From positions 1 through 37,914 of the forward strand of contig JANYJA010000062.1 of the NCBI GenBank assembly GCA_025358575.1: a stretch of DNA of 37,914 nucleotides, read 5' to 3'. The notes under the pieces are model-generated. The model saw only the letters and a list, made by a program, of their open reading frames with translations, made no database searches and was not told the origin of the DNA. How positions within the stretch are numbered: position 1 is the first letter of the stretch; each line of letters opens with the position of its first letter. This document shows, in pieces, positions 17,112 to 25,519 of this stretch. The translations under genes were made by a program, and so were the position numbers. This stretch comes from Terriglobia bacterium. GTDB lineage: Bacteria; Acidobacteriota; Terriglobia; Bryobacterales; Bryobacteraceae.

Positions 17112-18747
17112 GAACCTGATTTGTCCGAACGTTCGCGAGCACCTGCTTTGTGCCGCTCGGCCAGCGAATTTCGACCTTTTCCACCACACTTCGTTTGCCT
17201 GTTCCGAAATGCACGCCGTCGTGGCTGGACGATGCATAGCCCACAGCGGAGGTCATCGTGTTCGTTTGATCGCCAACGACGATGGCGGAGCCGATGCCGT
17301 CGCGATTGCTGCGCGTGCCGATCAATCGAAGGGTGAGATAAGAATTCGTCGACGGGCTGACGTTCTCCCACAGTTCCGGTTTTTCTCCGAGCGCGGAGAC
17401 CACCACGTCGATCTTTCCATCCCGGTTGAAATCGGCGAAGGCGCAACCACGGTGGGCGCGGGGGGGTTGAAATTCCATCCCCGCACCCCCTGAAACATCT
17501 TCGAAACTGCGGCCCATCACATTGCGAAAAACCGCGTTGTGCTGTTTGTAAGGCGTTGCCTCAAAGGTTTCTACGCGATCGTTCACATGCCCGTTAGCCG
17601 CGAATATATCTTTCCAACCATCGTTATCCAAGTCCACGATGCCGACTCCCCAACCCGCGTAATTGCGGCTGAGGGGACTCATGCGGGTGCCGTAACCGCT
17701 GTCGGCAAAAATGCCGCGGCCCAGATTGCGGAACAGTGGAAACGTCTCGCCGGATAGAGCTGTCTCGACGATGTCAGGCAACCCGTCGTTGTCGTAATCG
17801 CGGAAGTCCACGCCCATGCTGGAGATGTCGTTGCCGTTATCCGGAAGCGCGACCCCGGCCGTCAGTGCGACTTCTTCGAATTTGCCGTTGCGAAGATTAT
17901 GAAAAAGAAAGTTCGGCATCTTGTCGTTTGTGACAAAGATATCCGGGAAGCCGTCGCCATCGTAATCTGCAATTGCAGCCGCCATGCCTTTGCCGATATG
18001 GTTCGCAATCCCGGATTCCGCCGACACATCGCGAAAACGTCCGTTGCCTTCGTTGTGATAAAGCCGGTTGGGCAGACCGTCGAAGAAACGGGGATGGCAG
18101 TAAACACGGATCCGCCCGCGCGCATCGCCGCAAAAGCGGTCGAAATCTGGAGACCACTTCAGGTAATTCACCACGAACAGGTCCAGCTTGCCGTCGTTGT
18201 CGTAATCAAGCCACGCGGCCCCAACCGACCAGAGATCTTGGGAGATTCCGGATCTTGCGGTGACATCTTCGAAAGTTCCATCGCCGCGATTGCGATACAG
18301 GGTGTTGTTGCCAATTCCGGCGACGAATAGATCCACGTGACCGTCGTTGTCGTAATCGGCTGCCGATGCCCCGATGGCAAATCCTTTCCCGTTTAATCCC
18401 GCGCTGGCGGTCACGTCCCTGAAATGCATCCCGCCGAGATTGCGATAGAGTCCATTCGAAAAACGCGGCAGCTCTTTTCGAAGAGACGGAAGCGCGGCTC
18501 CGTTGGTGAAGAATATGTCAGTGAGGCCGTCACCGTCGAAATCGAAGGCCGCAACTCCTCCGGCCATGGTTTCAGGCAAATGCTTGTGAGCCGTGGGAGA
18601 ATTTTCAAGAACGAAGTCGATGCCCGATTGCGCCGCAACCTTGCGAAATCGCATCGGACCCCCTCCCGATTCAGTTCCCGAGCCGAGCGCGAAATACACG
18701 CTCAGAAAACAAGTGATCACGGCGAATTGAATCCTTATTCGTGGCAC
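17086..18747 (-). CDS. CRTAC1-type FG-GAP/VCBS and ASPIC/UnbV protein
   Basis: This 553-residue exported protein carries repeated FG-GAP/VCBS calcium-loop motifs, including DFDGDGLTDIFFTN, DYDNDGHVDLFVAG, DYDNDGKLDLFVVN, DYDGDGFPDIFVTN, DYDNDGLPDIVET, DLDNDGWKDIFAANG and DFNRDGKIDVVVS. Seven such loops suggest a seven-bladed propeller. The C-terminal ASPIC/UnbV domain (about 480-548) has the signatures HDGVHFGTG and VEIRWPSG. An N-terminal hydrophobic stretch (IQFAVITCFLSVYFALGSG) acts as signal or anchor. The start is GTG 18747; the Shine-Dalgarno is weak, so it is uncertain. It is divergent from the TonB receptor gene across a 100-nt promoter region. Function is unknown; family members are found beside TPR proteins. 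Confidence 0.92.
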   Translation of the reverse strand: MPRIRIQFAVITCFLSVYFALGSGTESGGGPMRFRKVAAQSGIDFVLENSPTAHKHLPETMAGGVAAFDFDGDGLTDIFFTNGAALPSLRKELPRFSNGLYRNLGGMHFRDVTASAGLNGKGFAIGASAADYDNDGHVDLFVAGIGNNTLYRNRGDGTFEDVTARSGISQDLWSVGAAWLDYDNDGKLDLFVVNYLKWSPDFDRFCGDARGRIRVYCHPRFFDGLPNRLYHNEGNGRFRDVSAESGIANHIGKGMAAAIADYDGDGFPDIFVTNDKMPNFLFHNLRNGKFEEVALTAGVALPDNGNDISSMGVDFRDYDNDGLPDIVETALSGETFPLFRNLGRGIFADSGYGTRMSPLSRNYAGWGVGIVDLDNDGWKDIFAANGHVNDRVETFEATPYKQHNAVFRNVMGRSFEDVSGGAGMEFQPPRAHRGCAFADFNRDGKIDVVVSALGEKPELWENVSPSTNSYLTLRLIGTRSNRDGIGSAIVVGDQTNTMTSAVGYASSSHDGVHFGTGKRSVVEKVEIRWPSGTKQVLANVRTNQVLMVREPER

Positions 18748-18772
18748 CTTTCAAATCACGAAGCCGATGCGC

Positions 18773-18801
18773 TTGACATTGGGGGCGTATTAACAAATAA
18801 T
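18773..18801 (+). promoter_or_regulatory. Sigma70-type promoter of the TonB-receptor operon
   Basis: A perfect -35 TTGACA (18773-18778) and a -10 AATAAT (18796-18801, one mismatch from TATAAT) are separated by exactly 17 nt. They lie 47 nt before the receptor ATG in the gap between divergent genes. This is among the strongest consensus promoters in the window. Experimental start-site data are lacking. Confidence 0.75.
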
Positions 18802-18847
18802 ACCTTTCCAACGAAGATATTTTACGTTCTTCGCTTTGGAGGCGGCC

Positions 18848-21800
18848 ATGCTACATTCTCGTTCGGTTGTTCGTCAGCTTCTCCTTCTTCTCTCCCTGAG
18901 TGCCTTTTCTTACGCTCAAGGCCCCGTGGGCACCCTGAACGGAACCGTTACAGATCCTGCAGGCGGGGTGGTCCCTGGCGCAGCCGTTGTGGCCACCAAT
19001 TCGGCCACCCAGGTGGAATACACCGCAACTTCCACGTCCACCGGAACCTACACCATCCCGTACGTTCCAGCGGGGACGTACACCGTTCGAACGTCAGCTC
19101 CTGGATTTCGTAAAGCCTCCGCGGAGAACGTAATCCTTCGCGTGGCACAGACGATGACGGTGGACGTGAAGCTCGATATGGGATCGGTAAACGACCAGGT
19201 GGTCGTGAGCGACCGGCCGGAGTTGCTCGAAGCGGATTCGGGCGAGATCGGGCGCTACATCACCAACGAGGAGTACAAGAGCTGGCCCATCTTCGTGAGC
19301 GACGGGCAGCGCCAGATCCAACAGTTCATCTTCGACAGCCTGCCTGGCACAACGGGCGATACGTTCCAAGGTTCCATCAATGGCGGCCAGCAGTATTCGC
19401 ACGAAATTCTGATTGAAGGCATGCCGGTAGGGCGTTCCGACTTATCCGGCGGGAACAACAACGAGATGAGCCCTTCAGCCGAGGCCATTGGCGAATTTAA
19501 ACTACAAACCGGCTCTGTCGGAGCGGCTTACGACGGCGGCCAGACCGCGGTGGCGAATTACACCATTAAATCGGGATCGAACGATCCGCACGGCTCGCTC
19601 TTCTACTACGTGCAAAACGAAGCGTTCAACGCGCAGGACATACAGAGCAAAACGTCTGGAGCGAAATCGCCGCGCAACCGGTTGAACAACTACGGCTTTT
19701 CATTTGGCGGACCCGTTTACATCCCAAAGATTTACCACGGCAGAAACAAGACTTTCTTCTTCACCAACTATGAAAATACGAAGAACGATAATTTCCTTTT
19801 CAGCGGCTTCGCGACCCTGCCCACCACGGGCTTTAAGAGCGGCGACTTCTCCAGCCTCTTCGATCCGGCCTTTACGGGCAATCCGTTATCCGGAACTCAG
19901 ATCGGCACCGACGGGCTGGGCCGCCCCATCCGTTATGGACAGATTTACGATCCGCGATCAGCCCGCTCGCTCCCTAATGGTGGAACCATTCGCGATCCTT
20001 TCCCGAATAACGTGATTCCCCAAACGGCGTGGGATCCGGTGGCTAAGAATATTCTGAGTCAGTACGGGTATCCCAATCCCACTCTGGGCTCGATGGTGCG
20101 CAACATTCCCGCCATCGGCACGTGCTGCCCGTTCTTCCACGAGAAGATCTTCGGCGTCAAGGTGGATCACCAGGTAACCGACAAGAATCACCTCTCGGCT
20201 TACTACAACGGCGGGTGGCGCGTGCGCAACAATAACGGCGGACAGCGATATCTGCCGGTGGCTACTTCGCCCTCGAACACCTGGACCGAGCAGAACACCC
20301 CCTCTATCATGGGACGCCTCTCGCTGGTTACCACCGTATCGCCGTCGATTGTCAACCGCCTAGCCGGGGGCTACAACAGCTTCGTGAACCGGAACGGCAC
20401 TCCCGCCGCGTTCCTGGATCAAGGATATGCCACGAAGCTTGGGTTGAAAAATCTGCCGGGCACCATCTTCCCCTCGTTTGCCTTTCAGGGCGCGGAATGG
20501 CAGGGAGGCTCCATCGCCCCGATGGGCGCGGGATATGCCGACCGGAGCGTAAACGGCAGCTACATTTATCAGGACGACGTTACGTGGATTCATGGAGCAC
20601 ACAGCGTCAAGATAGGATACGAATACAAGCGGTATTTCTTCAACGATCGTTCCGCTTCGGACGCCGGCTCGTTCACTTTCAATCCGCTCCAGACCGGTCT
20701 GCCCGCTTCCGCCATTTCAGGCAACGTGAACGTGAATGAGGGAACCGGCAACGCGTTCGCAAGCTTTTTATTGGGTGCGGCGCGCAATGCCAGTCACGGA
20801 GTCGTTGGTCTCAGCAATGGCTTCCGCCAGCCGCAGCACAGCATGTACATAAGCGACGATTGGAAGCTGACGCCCAAGCTGGCGCTCAACCTCGGGTTCA
20901 GGTGGGAGGTCATCCCGCCCTTCTACGAAGTCACTGGACGCATGTCCGAGGTCGACTTAAACAAGCTAAATCCGGCCGCTGGCAATCGCAAAGGTGCTTT
21001 GAATTTTACCAAGCAGGTGAATGACACCTATTGGAAAGTGCTGTCCCCGCGCTTGGGACTGGCCTATCGCGTGAACGACAAAATGGTGGTTCGCGGTGGG
21101 TACGCCATCATGAATACGCCTCCCATCGCCAACGGCTGGGGTTACGGCGGATTTCTGTATGGCTACAACGCTACCGTGAATGTGCCCGCCGTGGGGTCGA
21201 TCAATGACCCGGCGCTGTACTTGCAGGATCCGTTCCCCACTTTGAAAGCCCCGTTGCCGAACACCGATCCTACCTCGGCCAACTTCACCGACGTGACCAC
21301 CACCGCGCGCGATGCCAACCGCCCCGGCTATACCCAGAACTACAACATCACTATCCAATATCAGTTACCGGCTGAGACGGTAGTCGAAGCGGCCTACATC
21401 GGTAATAAAGGCACCCGGATGTGGGGCGGCTCCGCCTTCGCCGAAATGAACGCCTTACCCGCAAAGTTGCTTTCGCTCGGCGATGTTCTGAACGACCCGG
21501 TTAGCCAACATCCCGAATATATTCCTTATGCCGGATTCCCGACTTCGAACAGCGTGGCCCAAGCCCTGCGGCCTTACCCCCAGTATTACGGTGTTCAGGA
21601 GCGGTTCCCTTACAACACGAACAGTAACTACAACTCGCTCCAGATTACGGTGACCCGGCACGCGACCAAAAATCTTGGATTCCTCGCGGCTTACACCTGG
21701 TCGAAGACGCTCAACTACGTAGATTCGCTCGGGCCCGCCGCATGGGGCACCAACCCGCAAGACTTCTTCAACCGCGGTCTTGACCGGTCGGTTGCGGGTT

Positions 21801-22384
21801 TCAATCAGCCGCATAACTTCAAGCTGACCTGGGTCTATGAGACCCCGTTCGGAAAGGGAAGGCGCTACGACCTGCACTGGGCCAACGCCATTCTTGGCGG
21901 ATGGCAGGTGTCGGCAATTCACAACTACGCCACCGGATTCCCGATCGGCGTGGGCGAGTCGGGAGTGAACGTGCCAGCCGGATTCTCCGGAGGCATTCGG
22001 CCCGACGTAACTGGGCAGAGCTCGGCTATCTCCAGCATTCCGTCGCATGTTGATACGCAGGTTGGTTCGCCGTATCTGAATCCCGCCGCGTTCGTCCACA
22101 GCCCAGTGACATCGAGTGGCACGCCGCTTAGGGTAGGCACCGCGCCTCGTTTCCTTCCGGACGTGCGCGGCCCGGCGGTTCACAACGAAACTATACGAGC
22201 CAGCAAGCGATTTTATATGTGGTCCGAGAAGAGTTTCTTCCAGGTAGGAGCGACTCTATCCAACCCACTGAAGCGCCTCACCCCGTATCTGGTTGACACC
22301 ACCATAGGCGATTCCGCCTTTGGAAAAGTGCAGCAAGGCGGCGGGGGCCGCACGATGCAACTTGAGGGTCGGTTCGAGTTTTAG
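18848..22384 (+). CDS. Oar-like TonB-dependent receptor with N-terminal carboxypeptidase-regulatory-like domain
   Basis: This is a 1178-residue outer-membrane receptor of the large acidobacterial/Oar-like type. A signal peptide (LLLLLSLSAFSYAQG) is followed by a carboxypeptidase-regulatory-like (CnaB-type) domain at about 25-105 (LNGTVTDPAGGVVPGA through VPAGTYTVRTSAPGF). A plug domain comes next (about 110-260), then a long barrel ending in Phe (LEGRFEF). I see no clear TonB box. The substrate is unknown; relatives are associated with large or complex ligands. ATG 18848 has GGAGG at 18838-18842, 5 nt upstream; TTG 18836 is a possible but weaker start. Two TPR-protein genes follow directly, suggesting one operon. 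Confidence 0.93.
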   Translation: MLHSRSVVRQLLLLLSLSAFSYAQGPVGTLNGTVTDPAGGVVPGAAVVATNSATQVEYTATSTSTGTYTIPYVPAGTYTVRTSAPGFRKASAENVILRVAQTMTVDVKLDMGSVNDQVVVSDRPELLEADSGEIGRYITNEEYKSWPIFVSDGQRQIQQFIFDSLPGTTGDTFQGSINGGQQYSHEILIEGMPVGRSDLSGGNNNEMSPSAEAIGEFKLQTGSVGAAYDGGQTAVANYTIKSGSNDPHGSLFYYVQNEAFNAQDIQSKTSGAKSPRNRLNNYGFSFGGPVYIPKIYHGRNKTFFFTNYENTKNDNFLFSGFATLPTTGFKSGDFSSLFDPAFTGNPLSGTQIGTDGLGRPIRYGQIYDPRSARSLPNGGTIRDPFPNNVIPQTAWDPVAKNILSQYGYPNPTLGSMVRNIPAIGTCCPFFHEKIFGVKVDHQVTDKNHLSAYYNGGWRVRNNNGGQRYLPVATSPSNTWTEQNTPSIMGRLSLVTTVSPSIVNRLAGGYNSFVNRNGTPAAFLDQGYATKLGLKNLPGTIFPSFAFQGAEWQGGSIAPMGAGYADRSVNGSYIYQDDVTWIHGAHSVKIGYEYKRYFFNDRSASDAGSFTFNPLQTGLPASAISGNVNVNEGTGNAFASFLLGAARNASHGVVGLSNGFRQPQHSMYISDDWKLTPKLALNLGFRWEVIPPFYEVTGRMSEVDLNKLNPAAGNRKGALNFTKQVNDTYWKVLSPRLGLAYRVNDKMVVRGGYAIMNTPPIANGWGYGGFLYGYNATVNVPAVGSINDPALYLQDPFPTLKAPLPNTDPTSANFTDVTTTARDANRPGYTQNYNITIQYQLPAETVVEAAYIGNKGTRMWGGSAFAEMNALPAKLLSLGDVLNDPVSQHPEYIPYAGFPTSNSVAQALRPYPQYYGVQERFPYNTNSNYNSLQITVTRHATKNLGFLAAYTWSKTLNYVDSLGPAAWGTNPQDFFNRGLDRSVAGFNQPHNFKLTWVYETPFGKGRRYDLHWANAILGGWQVSAIHNYATGFPIGVGESGVNVPAGFSGGIRPDVTGQSSAISSIPSHVDTQVGSPYLNPAAFVHSPVTSSGTPLRVGTAPRFLPDVRGPAVHNETIRASKRFYMWSEKSFFQVGATLSNPLKRLTPYLVDTTIGDSAFGKVQQGGGGRTMQLEGRFEF

Positions 22385-22389
22385 GATTC

Positions 22390-22395
22390 TATAAT
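22390..22395 (+). promoter_or_regulatory. -10-like TATAAT placed for a leaderless transcript
   Basis: A perfect TATAAT ends 7 nt before ATG 22403. Transcription from it would begin at or next to the start codon. There is no matching -35 at 16-18 nt and no Shine-Dalgarno for the gene. It may be an internal promoter of the receptor operon, or chance. Confidence 0.4.
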
Positions 22396-22402
22396 AGTTG
22401 TG

Positions 22403-23209
22403 ATGTTCCGGTTTGTTGCGCTTATCTTCCCCGTGATCCTAAGCGCGCAGACCGGAACGGTTGCAATAGACGCCCGCCTGGAGCGGGCCAAGGCCTTGTT
22501 CCAGGAAGGCAAGTTGATCGATGCTTCCGCCGAGGTGGACCGTATCCTAAGTGCCGAGCCCGCCAACAGACGCGCGCTTGAATTGAAGGCAAACTGCGCA
22601 TATCTTAGCGGAAACTTCAGCGAGGCGAGGACCACGCTTATTGGTGTGCTCGATTCCCATCCGAACGACGAAGATGCAGCTTATATGCTTGCGCGCATGT
22701 ATTATCAAGAGGGTTATATCGACCAGTCAATCGGGCTCTTTCAGCGCGTGTTGAAGTCGAACCCAAAGTCGTTCAAGGCGTGGGACAACCTGGGGCTGTG
22801 TTATCAAGCTCTGGGCTCCTATGAGGAGGCGACGCGGCATTTTCTGACCGCAATCAAATTGGTGGAAACCGACTTTCCGAAGTACGACTGGCCTTACGCG
22901 AATCTGGCCGACTTGCTGTTGAAGACAGGCAAGCCGCAAATGGCCTATAACGCGGCGGCGAAGGCGGCCGAGCGGAACCCGCTCTCCGCGCGCGATTTCT
23001 ATCTGGGCGGCAAGGCGCTTGAAGAGCTGGGGCGGTCGGAGCTTGCCCTGAGCTGGTTGCAGCGCTCGGCGTCGCTCGATCCTGGGTATCCGGAGCCTTG
23101 GTATGCGCTGGCGCGGATGTATCAGAAATCGGGCGATACTGGAAAGGCCGATGAATCGCGTAGAAAGTTTTCCGAGTTAAGCGCGAAGGCTCCAGCGAAA
23201 AGGCGGTAA
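22403..23209 (+). CDS. Secreted TPR-repeat protein
   Basis: This protein of about 268 residues has a short signal peptide (FVALIFPVILSAQTG) and about six TPR units, such as NFSEARTTLIGVLDSHPND, YIDQSIGLFQRVLKSNPKS and SYEEATRHFLTAIKLVE. It should be a periplasmic or surface scaffold. I use ATG 22403; GTG 22400 is one codon earlier and equally possible. No Shine-Dalgarno is visible, whereas TATAAT lies just upstream. It sits 18 nt after the receptor gene and 3 nt before a second TPR gene, so the three probably act together. No enzyme motif is present. Confidence 0.87.
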   Translation: MFRFVALIFPVILSAQTGTVAIDARLERAKALFQEGKLIDASAEVDRILSAEPANRRALELKANCAYLSGNFSEARTTLIGVLDSHPNDEDAAYMLARMYYQEGYIDQSIGLFQRVLKSNPKSFKAWDNLGLCYQALGSYEEATRHFLTAIKLVETDFPKYDWPYANLADLLLKTGKPQMAYNAAAKAAERNPLSARDFYLGGKALEELGRSELALSWLQRSASLDPGYPEPWYALARMYQKSGDTGKADESRRKFSELSAKAPAKRR

Positions 23210-23212
23210 GCC

Positions 23213-24484
23213 ATGAGCGTTCGAAATCTCGCCCTGGTTGTGATTTTTGCCGCCTCGATGGTGGGCCAAACACCCTCCTGGCAGGCTCGCGAGGCGCTAG
23301 CTAAGGGTGACTATAAACGCGCCGCGGAGTTTTACTCAGCGCTTCTGCGGGACTCGCCATCATCCCCGGAACTGCTCAGTAATTTGGGCATGGCGCTGCA
23401 CCTGCAAGGCAAGTCGTCCGAAGCGGTTCGGGTTCTTGAGCGCTCCGTTTCCGTCCGCGAGTTGCCACCCGCGCTGGCGATGCTCGGAGTGGACTACTGC
23501 AAGTTGCGGCAGTTCGACCGTGCGGCGGCCGTGCTGCGGCGTGCCAGAAGGTATGCGTCTGACATGGACGTGATGAGCGCTCTGGCGCCTTGCTATTTGG
23601 AAGCGGGCGATCCGATGGATGCCGTGCTGGTTTATCAGGACTTAGCGGACCACGCTTTGCCTCCAGAGGATGAAAACGAGGCCGGTCTGGCGAAGGCTTA
23701 CTTCCGAGTTTCCAAGCACTATCTGGCTCAGTTAGAGAAAGCTCCCCGGAATGACGCGTACTTGGAGGCGGTCGAGCAGGCGCGCAACAACTCGTCCCCG
23801 AACGCGCGCGGGGCTTTTGCAGCGGCATTTCTAGGGGCTCCGTATGTTCATGTGGACACGTCGTTCGCAAATTTCGAAACCCTGCTGCAGCAGCATCCGA
23901 ACGACGCACCGTTACTGTATTTTGTTGGAGTGCTCGCGGGTGAACGCGCGATGGAAGCCTATCAAGATTGCGAGAAGCGCTTTCCCAACTCAAGCGCATT
24001 GCGACGACTGCATGCCGACATCCTGCATTCGGAGGGGCACGTCGAAGAAGCGGCGGCGGAGTACCTGGCAATTCGCGACTTCGCCAACCTCGGCAACTTG
24101 TATCGTGAAAATGCCGAGTGGGACAAGGCACTTGAGAGTTTCCGCTCGCTCTTGGCCGAGAATCCAGAAGACGAGCGCGCTGTCGCGGGAATGAGCGAGG
24201 CGCTTGTGCGGCTGAACCGTTTTTCTGAGGTAAAGCGTGAGTTAGAACTTATCGTGAACCGGCCGCATCCGCCCGTATGGGCGCTCCTGGACGGATCAAA
24301 GGCGGAGCAAGAATTAGGGGATGTGAAGGACGCGATTCGCCACTTGGAAATTGCCACGAAAGAATATCCGTCGAATGAGGTTGCCCATTACCGCCTCATA
24401 AAGTTATATAAAGCGGCAGACCGGCCCGAGCTCGCGGCGCGCGAAGTGCGCTTGGTAGGTCAGCTCAAACGGAAAGAGAAATAA
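23213..24484 (+). CDS. Secreted TPR-repeat protein
   Basis: This 423-residue protein starts at ATG 23213, three nt after the preceding TPR gene, and has a signal peptide (LALVVIFAASMVGQTPS). TPR units run from about residue 25 to the end: GDYKRAAEFYSALLRDSPSS, SSEAVRVLERSVSVRELPP, EWDKALESFRSLLAENPED, DVKDAIRHLEIATKEYPSN. The middle (about 150-250) is more divergent. It is a likely exported scaffold partner of the upstream TonB receptor; that role is inferred from position only. The next gene, for a histidine-rich small protein, follows after 26 nt. Confidence 0.86.
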   Translation: MSVRNLALVVIFAASMVGQTPSWQAREALAKGDYKRAAEFYSALLRDSPSSPELLSNLGMALHLQGKSSEAVRVLERSVSVRELPPALAMLGVDYCKLRQFDRAAAVLRRARRYASDMDVMSALAPCYLEAGDPMDAVLVYQDLADHALPPEDENEAGLAKAYFRVSKHYLAQLEKAPRNDAYLEAVEQARNNSSPNARGAFAAAFLGAPYVHVDTSFANFETLLQQHPNDAPLLYFVGVLAGERAMEAYQDCEKRFPNSSALRRLHADILHSEGHVEEAAAEYLAIRDFANLGNLYRENAEWDKALESFRSLLAENPEDERAVAGMSEALVRLNRFSEVKRELELIVNRPHPPVWALLDGSKAEQELGDVKDAIRHLEIATKEYPSNEVAHYRLIKLYKAADRPELAAREVRLVGQLKRKEK

Positions 24485-24510
24485 CGAAGTCGGTTAAGCT
24501 AAAGAAAGTT

Positions 24511-24723
24511 ATGAACGACTCACATACCAAAGCCGCTGAAATGCACGAACTCGCTGCACACGCTCACCGCGCCGCCGCCGAGCATCACGATAAGCAAGAT
24601 CACCTGACGGGGCACGAGCTATCACGGAAAGCTTTGGAGCACTCCAAATTGGCGTATGAACACGCCCAGGACGCTCACCAGCAGATCAACACCATTAAGC
24701 CCGTCCCGCCGGCCGGAAAGTAG
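24511..24723 (+). CDS. Small histidine-rich helical protein
   Basis: This 70-residue protein has 11 histidines and many Ala, Glu and Lys residues, predicted as one or two amphipathic helices (AAHAHRAAAEHHDKQDH...ALEHSKLAYEHAQDAHQ). There is no signal peptide or membrane segment. Similar small His/Ala-rich proteins occur in many soil bacteria without a known role; metal binding is plausible from composition only. A purine-rich AAAGAAAG precedes ATG 24511. A strong terminator-like hairpin follows 3 nt after the stop, so this is the last gene of the receptor transcript or a short separate unit. Confidence 0.75.
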   Translation: MNDSHTKAAEMHELAAHAHRAAAEHHDKQDHLTGHELSRKALEHSKLAYEHAQDAHQQINTIKPVPPAGK

Positions 24724-24726
24724 CAA

Positions 24727-24756
24727 GGGGCAGGCTTCACGGCCTGCCCCCTCTTT
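24727..24756 (+). terminator. Rho-independent terminator after the TonB-receptor operon
   Basis: A perfect 9-bp GC-rich stem (GGGGCAGGC at 24727-24735 with GCCTGCCCC at 24742-24750) has a 6-nt loop (TTCACG) and is followed by CTCTTT. The T-tract is short and interrupted, but position directly after the last + strand gene fits a terminator. Confidence 0.75.
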
Positions 24757-24784
24757 AAAATCGCAGTTCGCGCACCTGAATAGC

Positions 24785-25021
24785 TCAGGAGACGTGCTGA
24801 GTCTTATAGCGGCTCACAATCTCTTCCATTTGATCTTTCAAATGGAGTTTCAGCTTTTTCAGACGATGCTCTTCCACCTCATCCTGCTGGGTCACATGAG
24901 GCTTGGTCTCCATCTGGTCGATCAACCGGTCATATTCTTGGTGCCGATCTGCCAGAAGGCGGTATTCTTCGCTCGTCTGCATCAGGTGCGCTTTGATTTC
25001 TTCTTGTGCGTTCCGTTCCAT
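24785..25021 (-). CDS. DUF465 (YdcH-like) small coiled-coil protein
   Basis: This 78-residue cytosolic protein has the DUF465 pattern known from E. coli YdcH: YRLLADRHQEYDRLIDQ followed by EEHRLKKLKLHLKDQMEEI. It should form a helical hairpin. The biochemical role of the family is not established. I use ATG 25021, preceded by AAGGAGG 11 nt upstream. The frame stays open to 25114, but the extra residues are not like the family. It lies 99 nt downstream of the rimI-like gene on the same strand. Confidence 0.82.
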   Translation of the reverse strand: MERNAQEEIKAHLMQTSEEYRLLADRHQEYDRLIDQMETKPHVTQQDEVEEHRLKKLKLHLKDQMEEIVSRYKTQHVS

Positions 25022-25120
25022 TATTGGGCATTCCTCCTTGAGTGGAGTTGCCGCGCCGAGTCGGGTGATCCGGAATAGAAGGCTCGGTGGGTCTTCACCT
25101 CTATTGTCATCCAAAATTTA

Positions 25121-25519
25121 TCATGAATGAAATTTCATCACAATAGCATTCTCGGGAGGATCGTTGTAGTACTTTTGCCGAATTCCTATTTCTTCGAAAC
25201 CGGCGGAGCGATACATGGCGCGAGCACCTTGATTGGACTCGCGCACCTCCAGGAACACAATTCCAGGGCAGCGGCGCAGCAACTCGCGGAGCAACGCGGT
25301 CGCGATTCCGCGCCGCCTGTGATTCGGCTTCGTCCCGATAAAAAGCACCTCGGCTTCGTCCCCGCCGAGTTTGCGGAACCCAACAACCCCGATTACCTCC
25401 GCGCCTTGCAGCGCGATTAGAAGGAGGTTGCCTGCAAAATACGCCGCTCCAGGGAAAAGCGCCGAGGCTTCGTCTTCCAGAACCGAAGCGGAGGTGATCG
25501 TGTACACTGCGGGAATCAA
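25121..25519 (-). CDS. GNAT acetyltransferase, RimI-type (ribosomal protein S18 alanine N-acetyltransferase-like)
   Basis: This 132-residue GNAT-fold enzyme uses acetyl-CoA to acetylate an N-terminal amine. The acetyl-CoA loop is at RRRGIATALL, and the C-terminal half EVRESNQGARAMYRSAGFEE then RQKYYNDPPENAIVM is characteristic of RimI. The N-terminus is shorter than in E. coli RimI (148 aa). TTG 25519 is chosen because AAGGAG (complement of 25530-25535) is 10 nt upstream; GTG 25507 is an alternative. With TTG 25519, the start codon shares a base with the start of the divergent M14-like gene. tsaB or tsaD, often adjacent to rimI, are not seen. Confidence 0.85.
   Translation of the reverse strand: MIPAVYTITSASVLEDEASALFPGAAYFAGNLLLIALQGAEVIGVVGFRKLGGDEAEVLFIGTKPNHRRRGIATALLRELLRRCPGIVFLEVRESNQGARAMYRSAGFEEIGIRQKYYNDPPENAIVMKFHS

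Noticed and set aside
21455-22183. Minus-strand open frame inside the TonB receptor gene
   Set aside because: Shadow of the receptor barrel; Arg/Val-rich with no motif.
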